Assembly (NCBI GenBank): GCA_022865965.1
Contig: JALHTS010000586.1
Span: 1-7,499 of the forward strand
Direction: 5' to 3'
Length of the DNA: 7,499 nt
Source: Ignavibacteriaceae bacterium
GTDB lineage: Bacteria > Bacteroidota > Ignavibacteria > Ignavibacteriales > Ignavibacteriaceae
The position numbers and the translations under genes were made by a program. Below are positions 1 to 7,489 of this stretch, piece after piece. The notes beneath the pieces were generated by a model. That model saw nothing but the letters and a program-made list of their open reading frames with translations. It made no database searches and was not told where the DNA came from. Position 1 is the first letter of the stretch, and every line of letters starts with the position of its first letter.

Positions 1-869
1 ATTTTTCTGGAATTTCTGAACGGTTGATAAAACTGCAAAAAGATAAATCAAATGGACAAGACAAAGGAACTAAATATTTTATTGCTGGCGGAACGGATCT
101 TTATGTCCAAAAACCTGATGAGCTTTTAGAACAGCAGATTAGTTTTATAAAAAATAAAAATCTGTCTTATATCAAAGTTGATAAAAATGTTTGCAGCGTT
201 GGTACCGGTACTACTTTTGAAATGATAAATAATTCTCCTGTCTTTCAAAAACACTTTCCACGACTAAAAAACTACTTTAACTTAATAGCATCTCTACCAA
301 TCCGGAATAGCGCTACTGTTGGGGGAAATATTATTAATGCTTCACCAATTGGTGATATGACTATTTTCTTCCTCGCGTTAAATGCTTCGGTCGTTTTTAG
401 TAATGGAACCAAACAGAGAAAGATATTATTAAAAAATCTTTTCAAAGGTTACAAGCAGTTAGATAAAACTGATGATGAATATCTTGAATACATTGAATTT
501 AAATTGCCTACAAAAAATTCTCACTTTAATTTTGAAAAAGTATCAAAGCGTACGCACCTTGATATCGCAAGCGTAAACTCAGCAATTTACATTGAGGCAG
601 TTGATAATATTATTTCAGACATTCACATCTCGGGTGGCGGCGTTTCTCCAATTCCGCTTTATCTGAAAAAGACTTCTCAATTTCTACTTGGAAAAGAAAT
701 AAAAATAGATACCATAGTTGAGGCTCTTGCAATCATTCAATCAGAAATCTCCCCCATAAGCGATATAAGAGGCAGTGAGGATTACAAGCGATTATTATTA
801 AATCAATTATTTAAAGCTCATTTTATAGAACTTTTTCCTGAAATTATTAATGTTGAAACATTGATATGA
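1..869 (+). CDS. xdhA: Xanthine dehydrogenase FAD-binding subunit, 5'-truncated by window edge
   Basis: This is the flavin domain of a xanthine dehydrogenase, which passes electrons from the Fe-S centres to FAD and then usually to NAD+. The frame is open from base 3 to the TGA at 867-869. A TTG at base 24 could be read as a start, but the open frame upstream continues the first domain helix (residues FSGISERL) and there is no ribosome binding site, so the true start lies upstream. Counting from that TTG as residue 1, the FAD-domain signatures are AGGTDL (21-26), the VGGNIINASPIGD pyrophosphate-binding segment (99-111), FKGYKQ (140-145) and LDIASVNSA (179-187), then the C-terminal CO-dehydrogenase-flavoprotein domain ending with the SDIRGSEDYKR segment (245-255). 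No [2Fe-2S] cysteines are visible; in the fused XdhA type they would be encoded upstream. The symbol follows Rhodobacter usage (xdhA = Fe-S plus FAD); if the gene holds only FAD it would match E. coli xdhB. It overlaps the next gene by four bases. Confidence 0.88.
   Translation, partial: FSGISERLIKLQKDKSNGQDKGTKYFIAGGTDLYVQKPDELLEQQISFIKNKNLSYIKVDKNVCSVGTGTTFEMINNSPVFQKHFPRLKNYFNLIASLPIRNSATVGGNIINASPIGDMTIFFLALNASVVFSNGTKQRKILLKNLFKGYKQLDKTDDEYLEYIEFKLPTKNSHFNFEKVSKRTHLDIASVNSAIYIEAVDNIISDIHISGGGVSPIPLYLKKTSQFLLGKEIKIDTIVEALAIIQSEISPISDIRGSEDYKRLLLNQLFKAHFIELFPEIINVETLI
866..869 (+). promoter_or_regulatory. ATGA start/stop overlap coupling xdhA and xdhB
   Basis: The ATG of the Moco subunit (866-868) overlaps the TGA stop of the FAD subunit (867-869). 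No Shine-Dalgarno-like purine run precedes it. This arrangement usually reflects translational coupling, which suits two subunits needed in equal amounts. The overlap is seen directly; the coupling is inferred. Confidence 0.7.
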
Positions 870-3127
870 GAAAAACAGATATCGAAAAACACGTACGCGG
901 TGAGTCACAATTTATTGATGACATAATTGTTCCTGAAGGAACGCTTTATGCCGCTGTATTTGATTCAACTATTGCACATGGAAAAATATTAAATATAAAT
1001 ATTGAAGAAGTAAAATTAATTTCCGGCGTTAGAGCTATACTGACTTCAAAAGATATTCCAGGTATTAATCAGGTCGGCGGCATCATTCCTGATGAAACCC
1101 TTTTTGCAGAAAATGAAGTTCAGTTTGTTGGAGAACCAATAGGAATTGTTGTAGCTGATTCTTATGGGACTGCAATAAAAGCAGTTAAAAATATTAAGAT
1201 TGATTACGAAAAACTTCCTGCCGTTTATGATCCCCGTGAAGCATTTGAACAAGGTAAATTAATAATGCCTCCTCGCACATTTTCTTTTGGAAATGTTGAT
1301 GCAGCCTGGGATAAGTGTGGTGTGATTATAGAAGGCAAAGTTGAAAGCGGTGGTCAGGAACATCTTTATCTTGAAACTCAGGGCTCTGTTGCAATTCCCG
1401 AAGAAGGTGGGAAAATAAAACTAATATCTTCAACACAAAGCCCGACTGCAGTGCAACGAACCGCTGCCAGAGTTCTTGGTGTGGAAATGAATAACATCGA
1501 AGTGGATGTTTTAAGATTAGGCGGAGCGTTTGGTGGTAAAGAAGACCAGGCAACACACTGGGCTGTTATGGCGGCACTTGCTGCGCATAAGTTAAGTAAA
1601 CCTGTAAAACTTGTACTCAACCGGATGGATGATATAAGAATGACAGGTAAGCGTCATCCCTATTCATCAGACTATAAAATCGGTTTAACATCCGATGGAA
1701 AAATATTAGCATTCGAAGCAACTTATTTTCAAAATGCAGGTGCATTCGCTGATCTTTCTCCAGCCATTCTGGATAGAACTTTATTTCATGCAACCAATTC
1801 ATATTACATACCTAATGTAAAAGCAACCGGAATAAGTTGTAAAACAAATCTGCCTCCAAATACGGCATTCCGTGGGTTTGGCGGTCCGCAAGGTAAATTC
1901 GTTATTGAAGCTGCTATTTATAAAGCTGCTGAAAAAATGGGAATTGATGCGTCTGAGATTCAAAGGAAAAATTTGTTCAAAGATGGCAACATTTTTTATT
2001 ATGGACAAGAAGCAAAAAATTGTCAAGCTGAGAACTGTTGGAATAAAGCTGATGAATTATATCAAATTGAAAAAGTGAAAAAAGAAGTAGAGGATTTTAA
2101 TAAAGTAAATTCGCAATTCAAAAAAGGATTTGCAATAATGCCAATCTGCTTTGGCATTTCATTCACAAATTCATTTCTTAATCAGGCAAGCTCGTTGATT
2201 CATGTTTATACTGATGGAAGTGTTGGTGTGAGTACTGCTGCAATTGAAATGGGACAAGGTGTTAATGAAAAAATAAAATTGGCGGTATCAAAAACACTAT
2301 CAATTGATCCGGATAGAATTAAAATCGAAACTACCAATACAACAAGAATTGCAAATACATCACCAACAGCTGCAAGCAGCGGTGCAGACTTAAATGGCAA
2401 TGCTGCTATTATTGCTAGTAAAGATATTTTGGACAGATTGTTAAAGGTAGCCGCTCAGGAACTAAATATTACAGATGTCGCAGGAATTAAAATTAGTAAT
2501 GAACATATTTTTCACAAGGAAGTAAAGACCGATTTGGTATGGACTGATCTTGTCAGAATAGCTTACCAGAAGAGAGTAAGTCTTTCTTCGCATGCATATT
2601 ATGCTACACCAGAAATTTATTTCGACAAGACAACAAATACCGGTAGTCCTTTTGCGTATCACGTTTATGGAACCGGAATTACAACAGCTACAGTTGACTG
2701 TTTACGTGGAAATTATACAATCGACTCTGTAAAAGTTGTTCACGATTTTGGAAAAAGCCTCAATCCTGTTATTGATATTGGTCAGGTTGAAGGAGGAATT
2801 GCGCAAGGAATTGGCTGGCTAACCCTTGAAGAAGTGAGTCACTCTAACGAAGGAAAATTATTATCAAATAGTCTATCGACATATAAAATTCCTGATATCT
2901 ATTCCGTTCCAAAAGAAATTGAAGTATGCTTTTTAGAAGACTCTGAAAATCAATACGGACCGTTTAATTCAAAAGCTATTGGAGAGCCTCCATTGATGTA
3001 TGGTATAGGCGCTTACTTTGCAATAATTAATGCAATGAAGGCTTGCAGACCGAATAATGAATTCGTAATCAGTGCACCACTTACGCCTGAGAAAGTCCTA
3101 CTCGGACTTTATTCAGATATTAATTAA
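866..3127 (+). CDS. xdhB: Xanthine dehydrogenase molybdopterin-binding (catalytic) subunit
   Basis: The 753-residue protein has the usual length of bacterial XdhB, the subunit that hydroxylates hypoxanthine and xanthine to urate at a Moco centre, probably in the cytoplasm since no signal peptide is present. It opens with the family's HVRGESQFIDDI segment (9-20). Moco and substrate motifs follow in order: GGQEHLYLET (162-171), GGAFGGKE (219-226), NTAFRGFGGPQ (332-342), GISFTNSFLNQ (430-440), EMGQG (461-465), GQVEGGIAQGIG (639-650) and SKAIGEPPL (702-710). Mapped from memory onto bovine xanthine oxidoreductase, Q164 matches Gln767, E226 Glu802, R304 Arg880, F338 Phe914, F433/T434 Phe1009/Thr1010, and E707 the catalytic base Glu1261. 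That full set argues for a true purine hydroxylase rather than a CO, aldehyde or nicotinate relative. Reading is uninterrupted, with no in-frame TGA. The start is fixed by the ATGA overlap and by the domain beginning almost immediately after it. Exact substrate preference remains inferred. Confidence 0.95.
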   Translation: MRKTDIEKHVRGESQFIDDIIVPEGTLYAAVFDSTIAHGKILNINIEEVKLISGVRAILTSKDIPGINQVGGIIPDETLFAENEVQFVGEPIGIVVADSYGTAIKAVKNIKIDYEKLPAVYDPREAFEQGKLIMPPRTFSFGNVDAAWDKCGVIIEGKVESGGQEHLYLETQGSVAIPEEGGKIKLISSTQSPTAVQRTAARVLGVEMNNIEVDVLRLGGAFGGKEDQATHWAVMAALAAHKLSKPVKLVLNRMDDIRMTGKRHPYSSDYKIGLTSDGKILAFEATYFQNAGAFADLSPAILDRTLFHATNSYYIPNVKATGISCKTNLPPNTAFRGFGGPQGKFVIEAAIYKAAEKMGIDASEIQRKNLFKDGNIFYYGQEAKNCQAENCWNKADELYQIEKVKKEVEDFNKVNSQFKKGFAIMPICFGISFTNSFLNQASSLIHVYTDGSVGVSTAAIEMGQGVNEKIKLAVSKTLSIDPDRIKIETTNTTRIANTSPTAASSGADLNGNAAIIASKDILDRLLKVAAQELNITDVAGIKISNEHIFHKEVKTDLVWTDLVRIAYQKRVSLSSHAYYATPEIYFDKTTNTGSPFAYHVYGTGITTATVDCLRGNYTIDSVKVVHDFGKSLNPVIDIGQVEGGIAQGIGWLTLEEVSHSNEGKLLSNSLSTYKIPDIYSVPKEIEVCFLEDSENQYGPFNSKAIGEPPLMYGIGAYFAIINAMKACRPNNEFVISAPLTPEKVLLGLYSDIN

Positions 3128-3159
3128 ATATTTTTGATTTTAGATAGACACAGAAGAAC

Positions 3160-3163
3160 AGGA
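3160..3163 (+). promoter_or_regulatory. Weak AGGA ribosome binding site before the GTG start of xdhC
   Basis: AGGA ends five bases before the GTG at 3169. It is the only Shine-Dalgarno-like sequence I see before a start in this window. It supports the GTG, which is also the first possible start after an in-frame TAG at 3145-3147. Confidence 0.4.
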
Positions 3164-3168
3164 CTCAC

Positions 3169-4128
3169 GTGAAGGAAACTCAGCTTTGGTCATTTATCGT
3201 TAATAAGCTTGTTAGCAATATACCGGTAATTTTTATAGTTGTTGCAGAGACTACAAAATCATCGCCAGGTAGAGCCGGATTTAAAATTGCTATTGCAAAA
3301 GATGGATCAATATTTGGGACAATTGGCGGCGGAATAATGGAAAGTGATCTGATAAATGAATCAAGATCACTACTCAATAAAAATGAGTCTATTACAATTG
3401 CCAGAAAACTTCATCACACAAATGCTGGTGAAAAAGATAAATCTGGTTTATTATGCGGAGGAACTCAAACTGTAATTATTAAATCTTTATATAAGAATAA
3501 TTTAGAAGTTGTAGAAAGCATTCTCAATCATTTTCAAAACTTAGAGACTGGTTTATTGGTAATCACACCAAGTAATTTTTCGATTAAACAAAAAAATATA
3601 AATGAAGAACAGATCATCTGGAATTTTGTTTCAGATAATGATTGGCAATTTGAGGAGAACATCGGATATCCGGATACAATATATATCATTGGTGGAGGAC
3701 ATGTAGGTCTGGCAATTTCAAAAGTTATGTCAACTTTAGATTTTTACATAGTCAACATAGATCCTCGTGAAGATGTTTTTACAATGAAGAATAATACTTA
3801 TGCAGATAAAAAATTACACATCCCATATTCGGATATTGCAGATTATATTGTAGAAGGAATCAAGTCCTATGCTGTTATCGTAACATCAGAGCACGATTCT
3901 GATGCAATTGTTCTAAAAACTATAATTAATAAAAATTTAAAATATATTGGTATGATGGGCAGCAAGTCCAAGATTAATAGAATATTTAGTACTCTGTCCG
4001 ATGCAGGATTTGATACCAACCTATTTAAGAAAATACATGCACCAATAGGAATGGAAATAGAAGCTGAGACTCCTGCTGAAATTGCAATCAGCATTGCCGC
4101 CGAAATTATTAAAGTAAAAAATACTTGA
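3169..4128 (+). CDS. xdhC: XdhC/CoxI-family molybdenum cofactor maturation chaperone
   Basis: The 319-residue protein matches XdhC, which in Rhodobacter capsulatus binds Moco, promotes its sulfuration together with a cysteine desulfurase, and delivers it to XdhB; it is not part of the mature enzyme. Both family domains are present. The N-terminal XdhC/CoxI domain (about 1-105) has SSPGRAGFKIAI (31-42), the GTIGGGIMESDL block (50-61) and the conserved CGG with C96. The C-terminal Rossmann-like XdhC_C domain (about 168-315) has IYIIGGGHVG (171-180), YIGMMGSKSK (259-268) and IHAPIGMEIEAETPAEIAISI (positions 289-309). Having both domains separates it from the shorter YqeB-type proteins of selenium-dependent hydroxylase clusters, which as I recall carry mainly the Rossmann part. 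Translation starts at GTG with a weak AGGA upstream. It lies 41 bases after xdhB and six before ygfK, consistent with one transcript. A relative maturing another Moco hydroxylase is possible but less likely next to xdhB. Confidence 0.93.
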   Translation: MKETQLWSFIVNKLVSNIPVIFIVVAETTKSSPGRAGFKIAIAKDGSIFGTIGGGIMESDLINESRSLLNKNESITIARKLHHTNAGEKDKSGLLCGGTQTVIIKSLYKNNLEVVESILNHFQNLETGLLVITPSNFSIKQKNINEEQIIWNFVSDNDWQFEENIGYPDTIYIIGGGHVGLAISKVMSTLDFYIVNIDPREDVFTMKNNTYADKKLHIPYSDIADYIVEGIKSYAVIVTSEHDSDAIVLKTIINKNLKYIGMMGSKSKINRIFSTLSDAGFDTNLFKKIHAPIGMEIEAETPAEIAISIAAEIIKVKNT

Positions 4129-4134
4129 CTATAA

Positions 4135-7100
4135 ATGAGTGATAGACTTTATACACTATCTTTAGAACGATTATTGAGATGGATTCTGAACGAAGAAAAA
4201 GAAGGAAAGATTTTTGGGATTTATAAAAGCTTATTTTTTATTCCGAAAGAATCCGATCCTTTCAGAATGAAAAGTTATGGGCAACTTCTTGAAACACCGA
4301 TTGGTGTTGCTGCCGGTCCGCATACACAGCTTTCACAAAATATCATTTTATCATGGCTTTGCGGGGCAAGGTACATTGAATTAAAAACCATTCAGACGCT
4401 TGATGAAATTCACGTTACAAAACCTTGTATTGATATGGAGGATGAAGGTTACAATTGCGAATGGTCTCAAGAACTGAAAATTCAAGAATCCTTTGATGAA
4501 TATTTAAACGCATGGATAATTATTCACTTGTTGAAACATAAATTTGGATGGGATACAAAAGAAAACGGTTTCATTTTTAATATGAGTGTTGGTTACGATT
4601 ATAAGGGCATAATGAATCCGAATGTACAGTGGTTTTTTGATAAGATGAATAATTGTAAACCGGAATTGGAAGAAAAGATACAATCTCTTTCATCTTTATA
4701 TCCACAGATTAGAGATATTAAAATACCTGAAAGAATATCTGATAATGTTACACTCTCCACTATGCATGGCTGTCCGCCTGATGAGATTTCAAAAATTGGT
4801 GCTTATTTAATTGAAGAACGAAAACTTCATACAACGATAAAATTAAATCCAACTCTTTTAGGTCCAGAAAAGCTACGGCATATTTTGAATGATCACCTAG
4901 GATATGATATTATTGTTCCTGATGAAGCATTTGAACACGACTTGAAATATGAAGATGCAATCAAGATGATTCAGCATCTCGATGAATTGGCAAACAAAAC
5001 GGGAGTTAAATTTAGCTTAAAACTTACAAACACTCTTGAATCTCTTAATAAAACAAATTGGCTGCCGAATAGTGAAAAAATGATTTATACGAGCGGACGA
5101 GCACTTCATCCGATAAGTATAAACCTTGCTCAAAAGCTGCAAAAAGATTTTGGCGGAAAACTTGATATATCATTCTCAGCAGGAATTGATGCGTTCAATG
5201 TATCGGATACGCTTGCTTGTAATTTAAAACCAATAACCATTTGCTCAGATTTACTTAAGCCCGGTGGATACTTACGTTTGACTCAGTATCTGGATGAAAT
5301 AAGAAAAAGCTTTAATGAAAATAATGCAAACTCTATTGATAAATTTATAATAAATAAAAACAATAAAAATAAAAACGTATTTGCTGCCGCTTTAAATAAT
5401 TTAACTTTGTATGCTTCACAAGTAGTTGACAATAAAGCGTACAAAAAATCTTCTTTCCCATATGTGAATATTAAAACTAAGCGTGAACTTACTCAGTATA
5501 ATTGTATTCACGCTCCGTGTATTGAAGCCTGTGCAGTAGATCAGAACGTGCCTGATTATATGTATTACACATCGATTGGCGAGTTTGAAAAAGCTTACGA
5601 AGTGATATTAAAAGATAACCCCCTTCCAAACATCACCGGGAATGTGTGTGATCATTTATGCCAGGCAAAATGTACAAGAATTAATTACGATAATCCGCTA
5701 CTTATCAGAGGAATTAAAAGATTCATTTCTGAAAAATTTGATGGTTCATACAAACCCAATTATGAAAAAAGAAAGAATTCAAAAATTGCGGTTATGGGAG
5801 CAGGTCCTTCCGGTTTATCTGCCGCGTACTTTTTAGCTCTTGAAGGATTTCAGGTTAATGTTTATGAGAGTAAATCTTTTGCAGGCGGAATGGCTTCCGA
5901 TTCAATCCCGATCTTTCGTTTGAGTGCACAAAGTATAAATGCTGATATTGAACTGATAAAATCATTAGGTGTTAATTTCTACTTTAATTATAAAGTCACA
6001 AAAACTTTTTTTAATCAGTTAAGAGATGAATGTGATTTTATCTATATAGCTGTTGGTGCACAAAAAAATAAAAAGCTAAATATTGATGGTGAAAATCTTC
6101 CCAACGTAATTGATCAATTGGGCTTTCTCTCAAAAGTACGCAGGAATGAAAAATTAAATCTTGGTGAAACGATTGCGGTTATCGGAGGTGGTAATTCAGC
6201 AATCGATGCTGCCAGAACTGCAAATAGATTATGTGGCAACGGCAATGTAACTGTTATTTACAGACGTACAAAAAAAGAAATGCCTGCAGATCAGGAAGAA
6301 ATTCATGCGTTGCTTGATGAGGGAATTAATATTTTGGAATTAACAGCACCGGAGTCAATTCAACAGCTTGATGATAAATCACTTCTTCTAAAATGTATAA
6401 AGATGGAATTAAAGTCTCCTGATAAGAGTGGAAGACCAAAACCAGTTCAAATTCAAGGCTCTGAATTTGATTTAAAGTTTGACAGCATAATTACTGCAAT
6501 CGGCCAGGAAATTGATTTAGATTTCTTTGATGAATTTATTGTTAATCCAAAAACAAACGAGACTCAGCTTCCCAATGTTTATGCTGGCGGTGATGCTGTC
6601 AGAGGAGCTGATTCACTAATTAATGCAATAGCAGATGGGAAAAAAGTTGCGGAAACAATAATTGTAAAAACAGATTATGGGAAAATTTCTTCTAACAAAA
6701 ATAATAATCTTAGGTTAACAGAAGCTGAGTATTTAAGTAAGCAATCATTTCGGGAATTTGGTCCAAGTATGCCAGAAATGAAATTTAGTGATCGAAAAAA
6801 CTTCAACCTTGTTCATCCTGTTCTGGATGATGCTTCAGCAATTACAGATGCAAAAAGATGTTTATTCTGTGATGATGTTTGTAACATTTGTGTTGGCGTA
6901 TGTCCAAATCTATCTAATATGTCTTTTTCGGCTGAAGAAAGTAAAATTCCAATTCATAGAATTATAAAATCGAAGAATAAAATAAAATCAGATGTATCAG
7001 ATTATCTGAATATTACTCAATCGGTTCAGATAATAAATATTGCTGATTTTTGCAATGAGTGCGGTAATTGTAATACATTTTGTCCAACTAATGGTGCACC

Positions 7101-7401
7101 GTACAAGACTAAACCGCGATTTCACTTAAGCGAGAACAGCTTTGCCAGTGAAGATTGTGGTTATTTTATTAGCGGAAATAAAATTGAATACAAAACGAAT
7201 GACCAGATAGAAAAACTATCGCTGTTAGAAGATGCTTGGTTATATGAATCAAACGATTTGGAAATTAAATTTAGCAGCACAGATTTTTCTATTCTAAATA
7301 TTAAAAGTAAATCAAATTCAGACTGTGAAATTGTTTTAGAAAATGCAGCACAAATGTTTTTTCTATTTAACAATCTAAAAGATATATCAATTTTTAGATA
7401 A
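4135..7401 (+). CDS. ygfK: YgfK-type multidomain flavin/iron-sulfur oxidoreductase ('putative selenate reductase subunit')
   Basis: The 1088-residue protein resembles E. coli YgfK (about 1030 residues) along its whole length. An N-terminal dihydroorotate-dehydrogenase-like FMN barrel (about 40-390) has TPIGVAAGPHTQL (54-66), TLSTMHGCPPDEI (206-218), KLNPTLLGP (236-244) and the DLLKPGGYLRL phosphate-binding end (372-382). A GltD-like module (about 450-845) has cysteines C457, C462, C466, C505, C509 and C513, an FAD Rossmann motif GAGPSG (555-560), an NAD(P)H motif GGGNSA (684-689), YRR (709-711) and the closing AGGDAVRGADSLINAIADGK FAD segment (817-836). A C-terminal ferredoxin-like region carries C909, C912, C916, C919, C923 and C973-x2-C976-x2-C979-x3-C983-P. 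No signal peptide or membrane helix is seen, so it is probably cytoplasmic. The selenate-reductase name comes from E. coli genetics; the reaction is not established, and a role in anaerobic purine or urate catabolism has been proposed. Adjacency to xdhABC suits the purine role. AegA/GltD relatives are excluded by the N-terminal barrel. Confidence 0.93.
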   Translation: MSDRLYTLSLERLLRWILNEEKEGKIFGIYKSLFFIPKESDPFRMKSYGQLLETPIGVAAGPHTQLSQNIILSWLCGARYIELKTIQTLDEIHVTKPCIDMEDEGYNCEWSQELKIQESFDEYLNAWIIIHLLKHKFGWDTKENGFIFNMSVGYDYKGIMNPNVQWFFDKMNNCKPELEEKIQSLSSLYPQIRDIKIPERISDNVTLSTMHGCPPDEISKIGAYLIEERKLHTTIKLNPTLLGPEKLRHILNDHLGYDIIVPDEAFEHDLKYEDAIKMIQHLDELANKTGVKFSLKLTNTLESLNKTNWLPNSEKMIYTSGRALHPISINLAQKLQKDFGGKLDISFSAGIDAFNVSDTLACNLKPITICSDLLKPGGYLRLTQYLDEIRKSFNENNANSIDKFIINKNNKNKNVFAAALNNLTLYASQVVDNKAYKKSSFPYVNIKTKRELTQYNCIHAPCIEACAVDQNVPDYMYYTSIGEFEKAYEVILKDNPLPNITGNVCDHLCQAKCTRINYDNPLLIRGIKRFISEKFDGSYKPNYEKRKNSKIAVMGAGPSGLSAAYFLALEGFQVNVYESKSFAGGMASDSIPIFRLSAQSINADIELIKSLGVNFYFNYKVTKTFFNQLRDECDFIYIAVGAQKNKKLNIDGENLPNVIDQLGFLSKVRRNEKLNLGETIAVIGGGNSAIDAARTANRLCGNGNVTVIYRRTKKEMPADQEEIHALLDEGINILELTAPESIQQLDDKSLLLKCIKMELKSPDKSGRPKPVQIQGSEFDLKFDSIITAIGQEIDLDFFDEFIVNPKTNETQLPNVYAGGDAVRGADSLINAIADGKKVAETIIVKTDYGKISSNKNNNLRLTEAEYLSKQSFREFGPSMPEMKFSDRKNFNLVHPVLDDASAITDAKRCLFCDDVCNICVGVCPNLSNMSFSAEESKIPIHRIIKSKNKIKSDVSDYLNITQSVQIINIADFCNECGNCNTFCPTNGAPYKTKPRFHLSENSFASEDCGYFISGNKIEYKTNDQIEKLSLLEDAWLYESNDLEIKFSSTDFSILNIKSKSNSDCEIVLENAAQMFFLFNNLKDISIFR

Positions 7402-7425
7402 TTCAATTGATCATTTGTTTTGGTA

Positions 7426-7441
7426 AACCGTTAAAACGGTT
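7426..7441. repeat. Short palindrome AACCGTT-AA-AACGGTT after ygfK
   Basis: Seven-base arms at 7426-7432 and 7435-7441 are perfectly complementary around an AA centre; as RNA this would be about a 5-6 bp stem with a small loop. It begins 24 bases after the ygfK stop. No strong T-run follows on either strand, so it is a poor intrinsic terminator. It is probably the left half of the two-palindrome element that continues to 7489. Confidence 0.65.
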
Positions 7442-7461
7442 AATGATTTGATTATTCTTAT

Positions 7462-7489
7462 GTAGCCCACGACTTAAGTCGTGGTTTAC
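7462..7489. repeat. Perfect 18-base palindrome with imperfect flanking arms (REP-like)
   Basis: The core 7467-7484 reads CCACGACTTAAGTCGTGG, identical on both strands. Outside it the arms continue imperfectly: C7466/T7485 do not pair, G7465/T7486 could wobble, and A7464/T7487, T7463/A7488 and G7462/C7489 pair. The decayed right arm (GGTTTAC against GTAGCC) looks like a mutated copy of a longer symmetric repeat. Similar 'cacgacttaagtcgtg' palindromes, paired with an 'aaccgtt..aacggtt' type palindrome, are familiar to me as dispersed intergenic repeats in Bacteroidota-like genomes. Such repeats are often linked to REP-associated tyrosine transposases. No transposase is visible here. A loose bidirectional terminator role is possible, but a T-tract is lacking. 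Confidence 0.6.

Noticed and set aside
1326..1620. Two overlapping minus-strand open frames (76 and 80 residues) inside xdhB
   Set aside because: They cover the highly conserved GGQEH to GGAFGGKE coding region of xdhB, so their openness is a by-product of that codon use; no family is recognisable.
1872..2078. Plus-strand 68-residue open frame in another frame within xdhB
   Set aside because: The Leu/Lys-rich translation resembles frame-shifted coding sequence, and xdhB is uninterrupted through this region, so no frameshift is implied.
3129..3136. TATTTTTG, matching the Bacteroidota -7 promoter consensus TAnnTTTG, between xdhB and xdhC
   Set aside because: There is no TTG at the expected -33 distance upstream, and such a string is likely by chance in an AT-rich gap; the genes look co-transcribed.
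4135..7401. Possible artificial fusion of separate preA-, gltD- and ferredoxin-like genes
   Set aside because: The same three-part order and length are normal for the YgfK family, and sequence similarity to E. coli YgfK runs through the junctions.
7161..7406. Minus-strand 81-residue open frame across the end of ygfK
   Set aside because: It lies almost wholly inside the well-supported ygfK frame, shows no recognisable motif and has no ribosome binding site.
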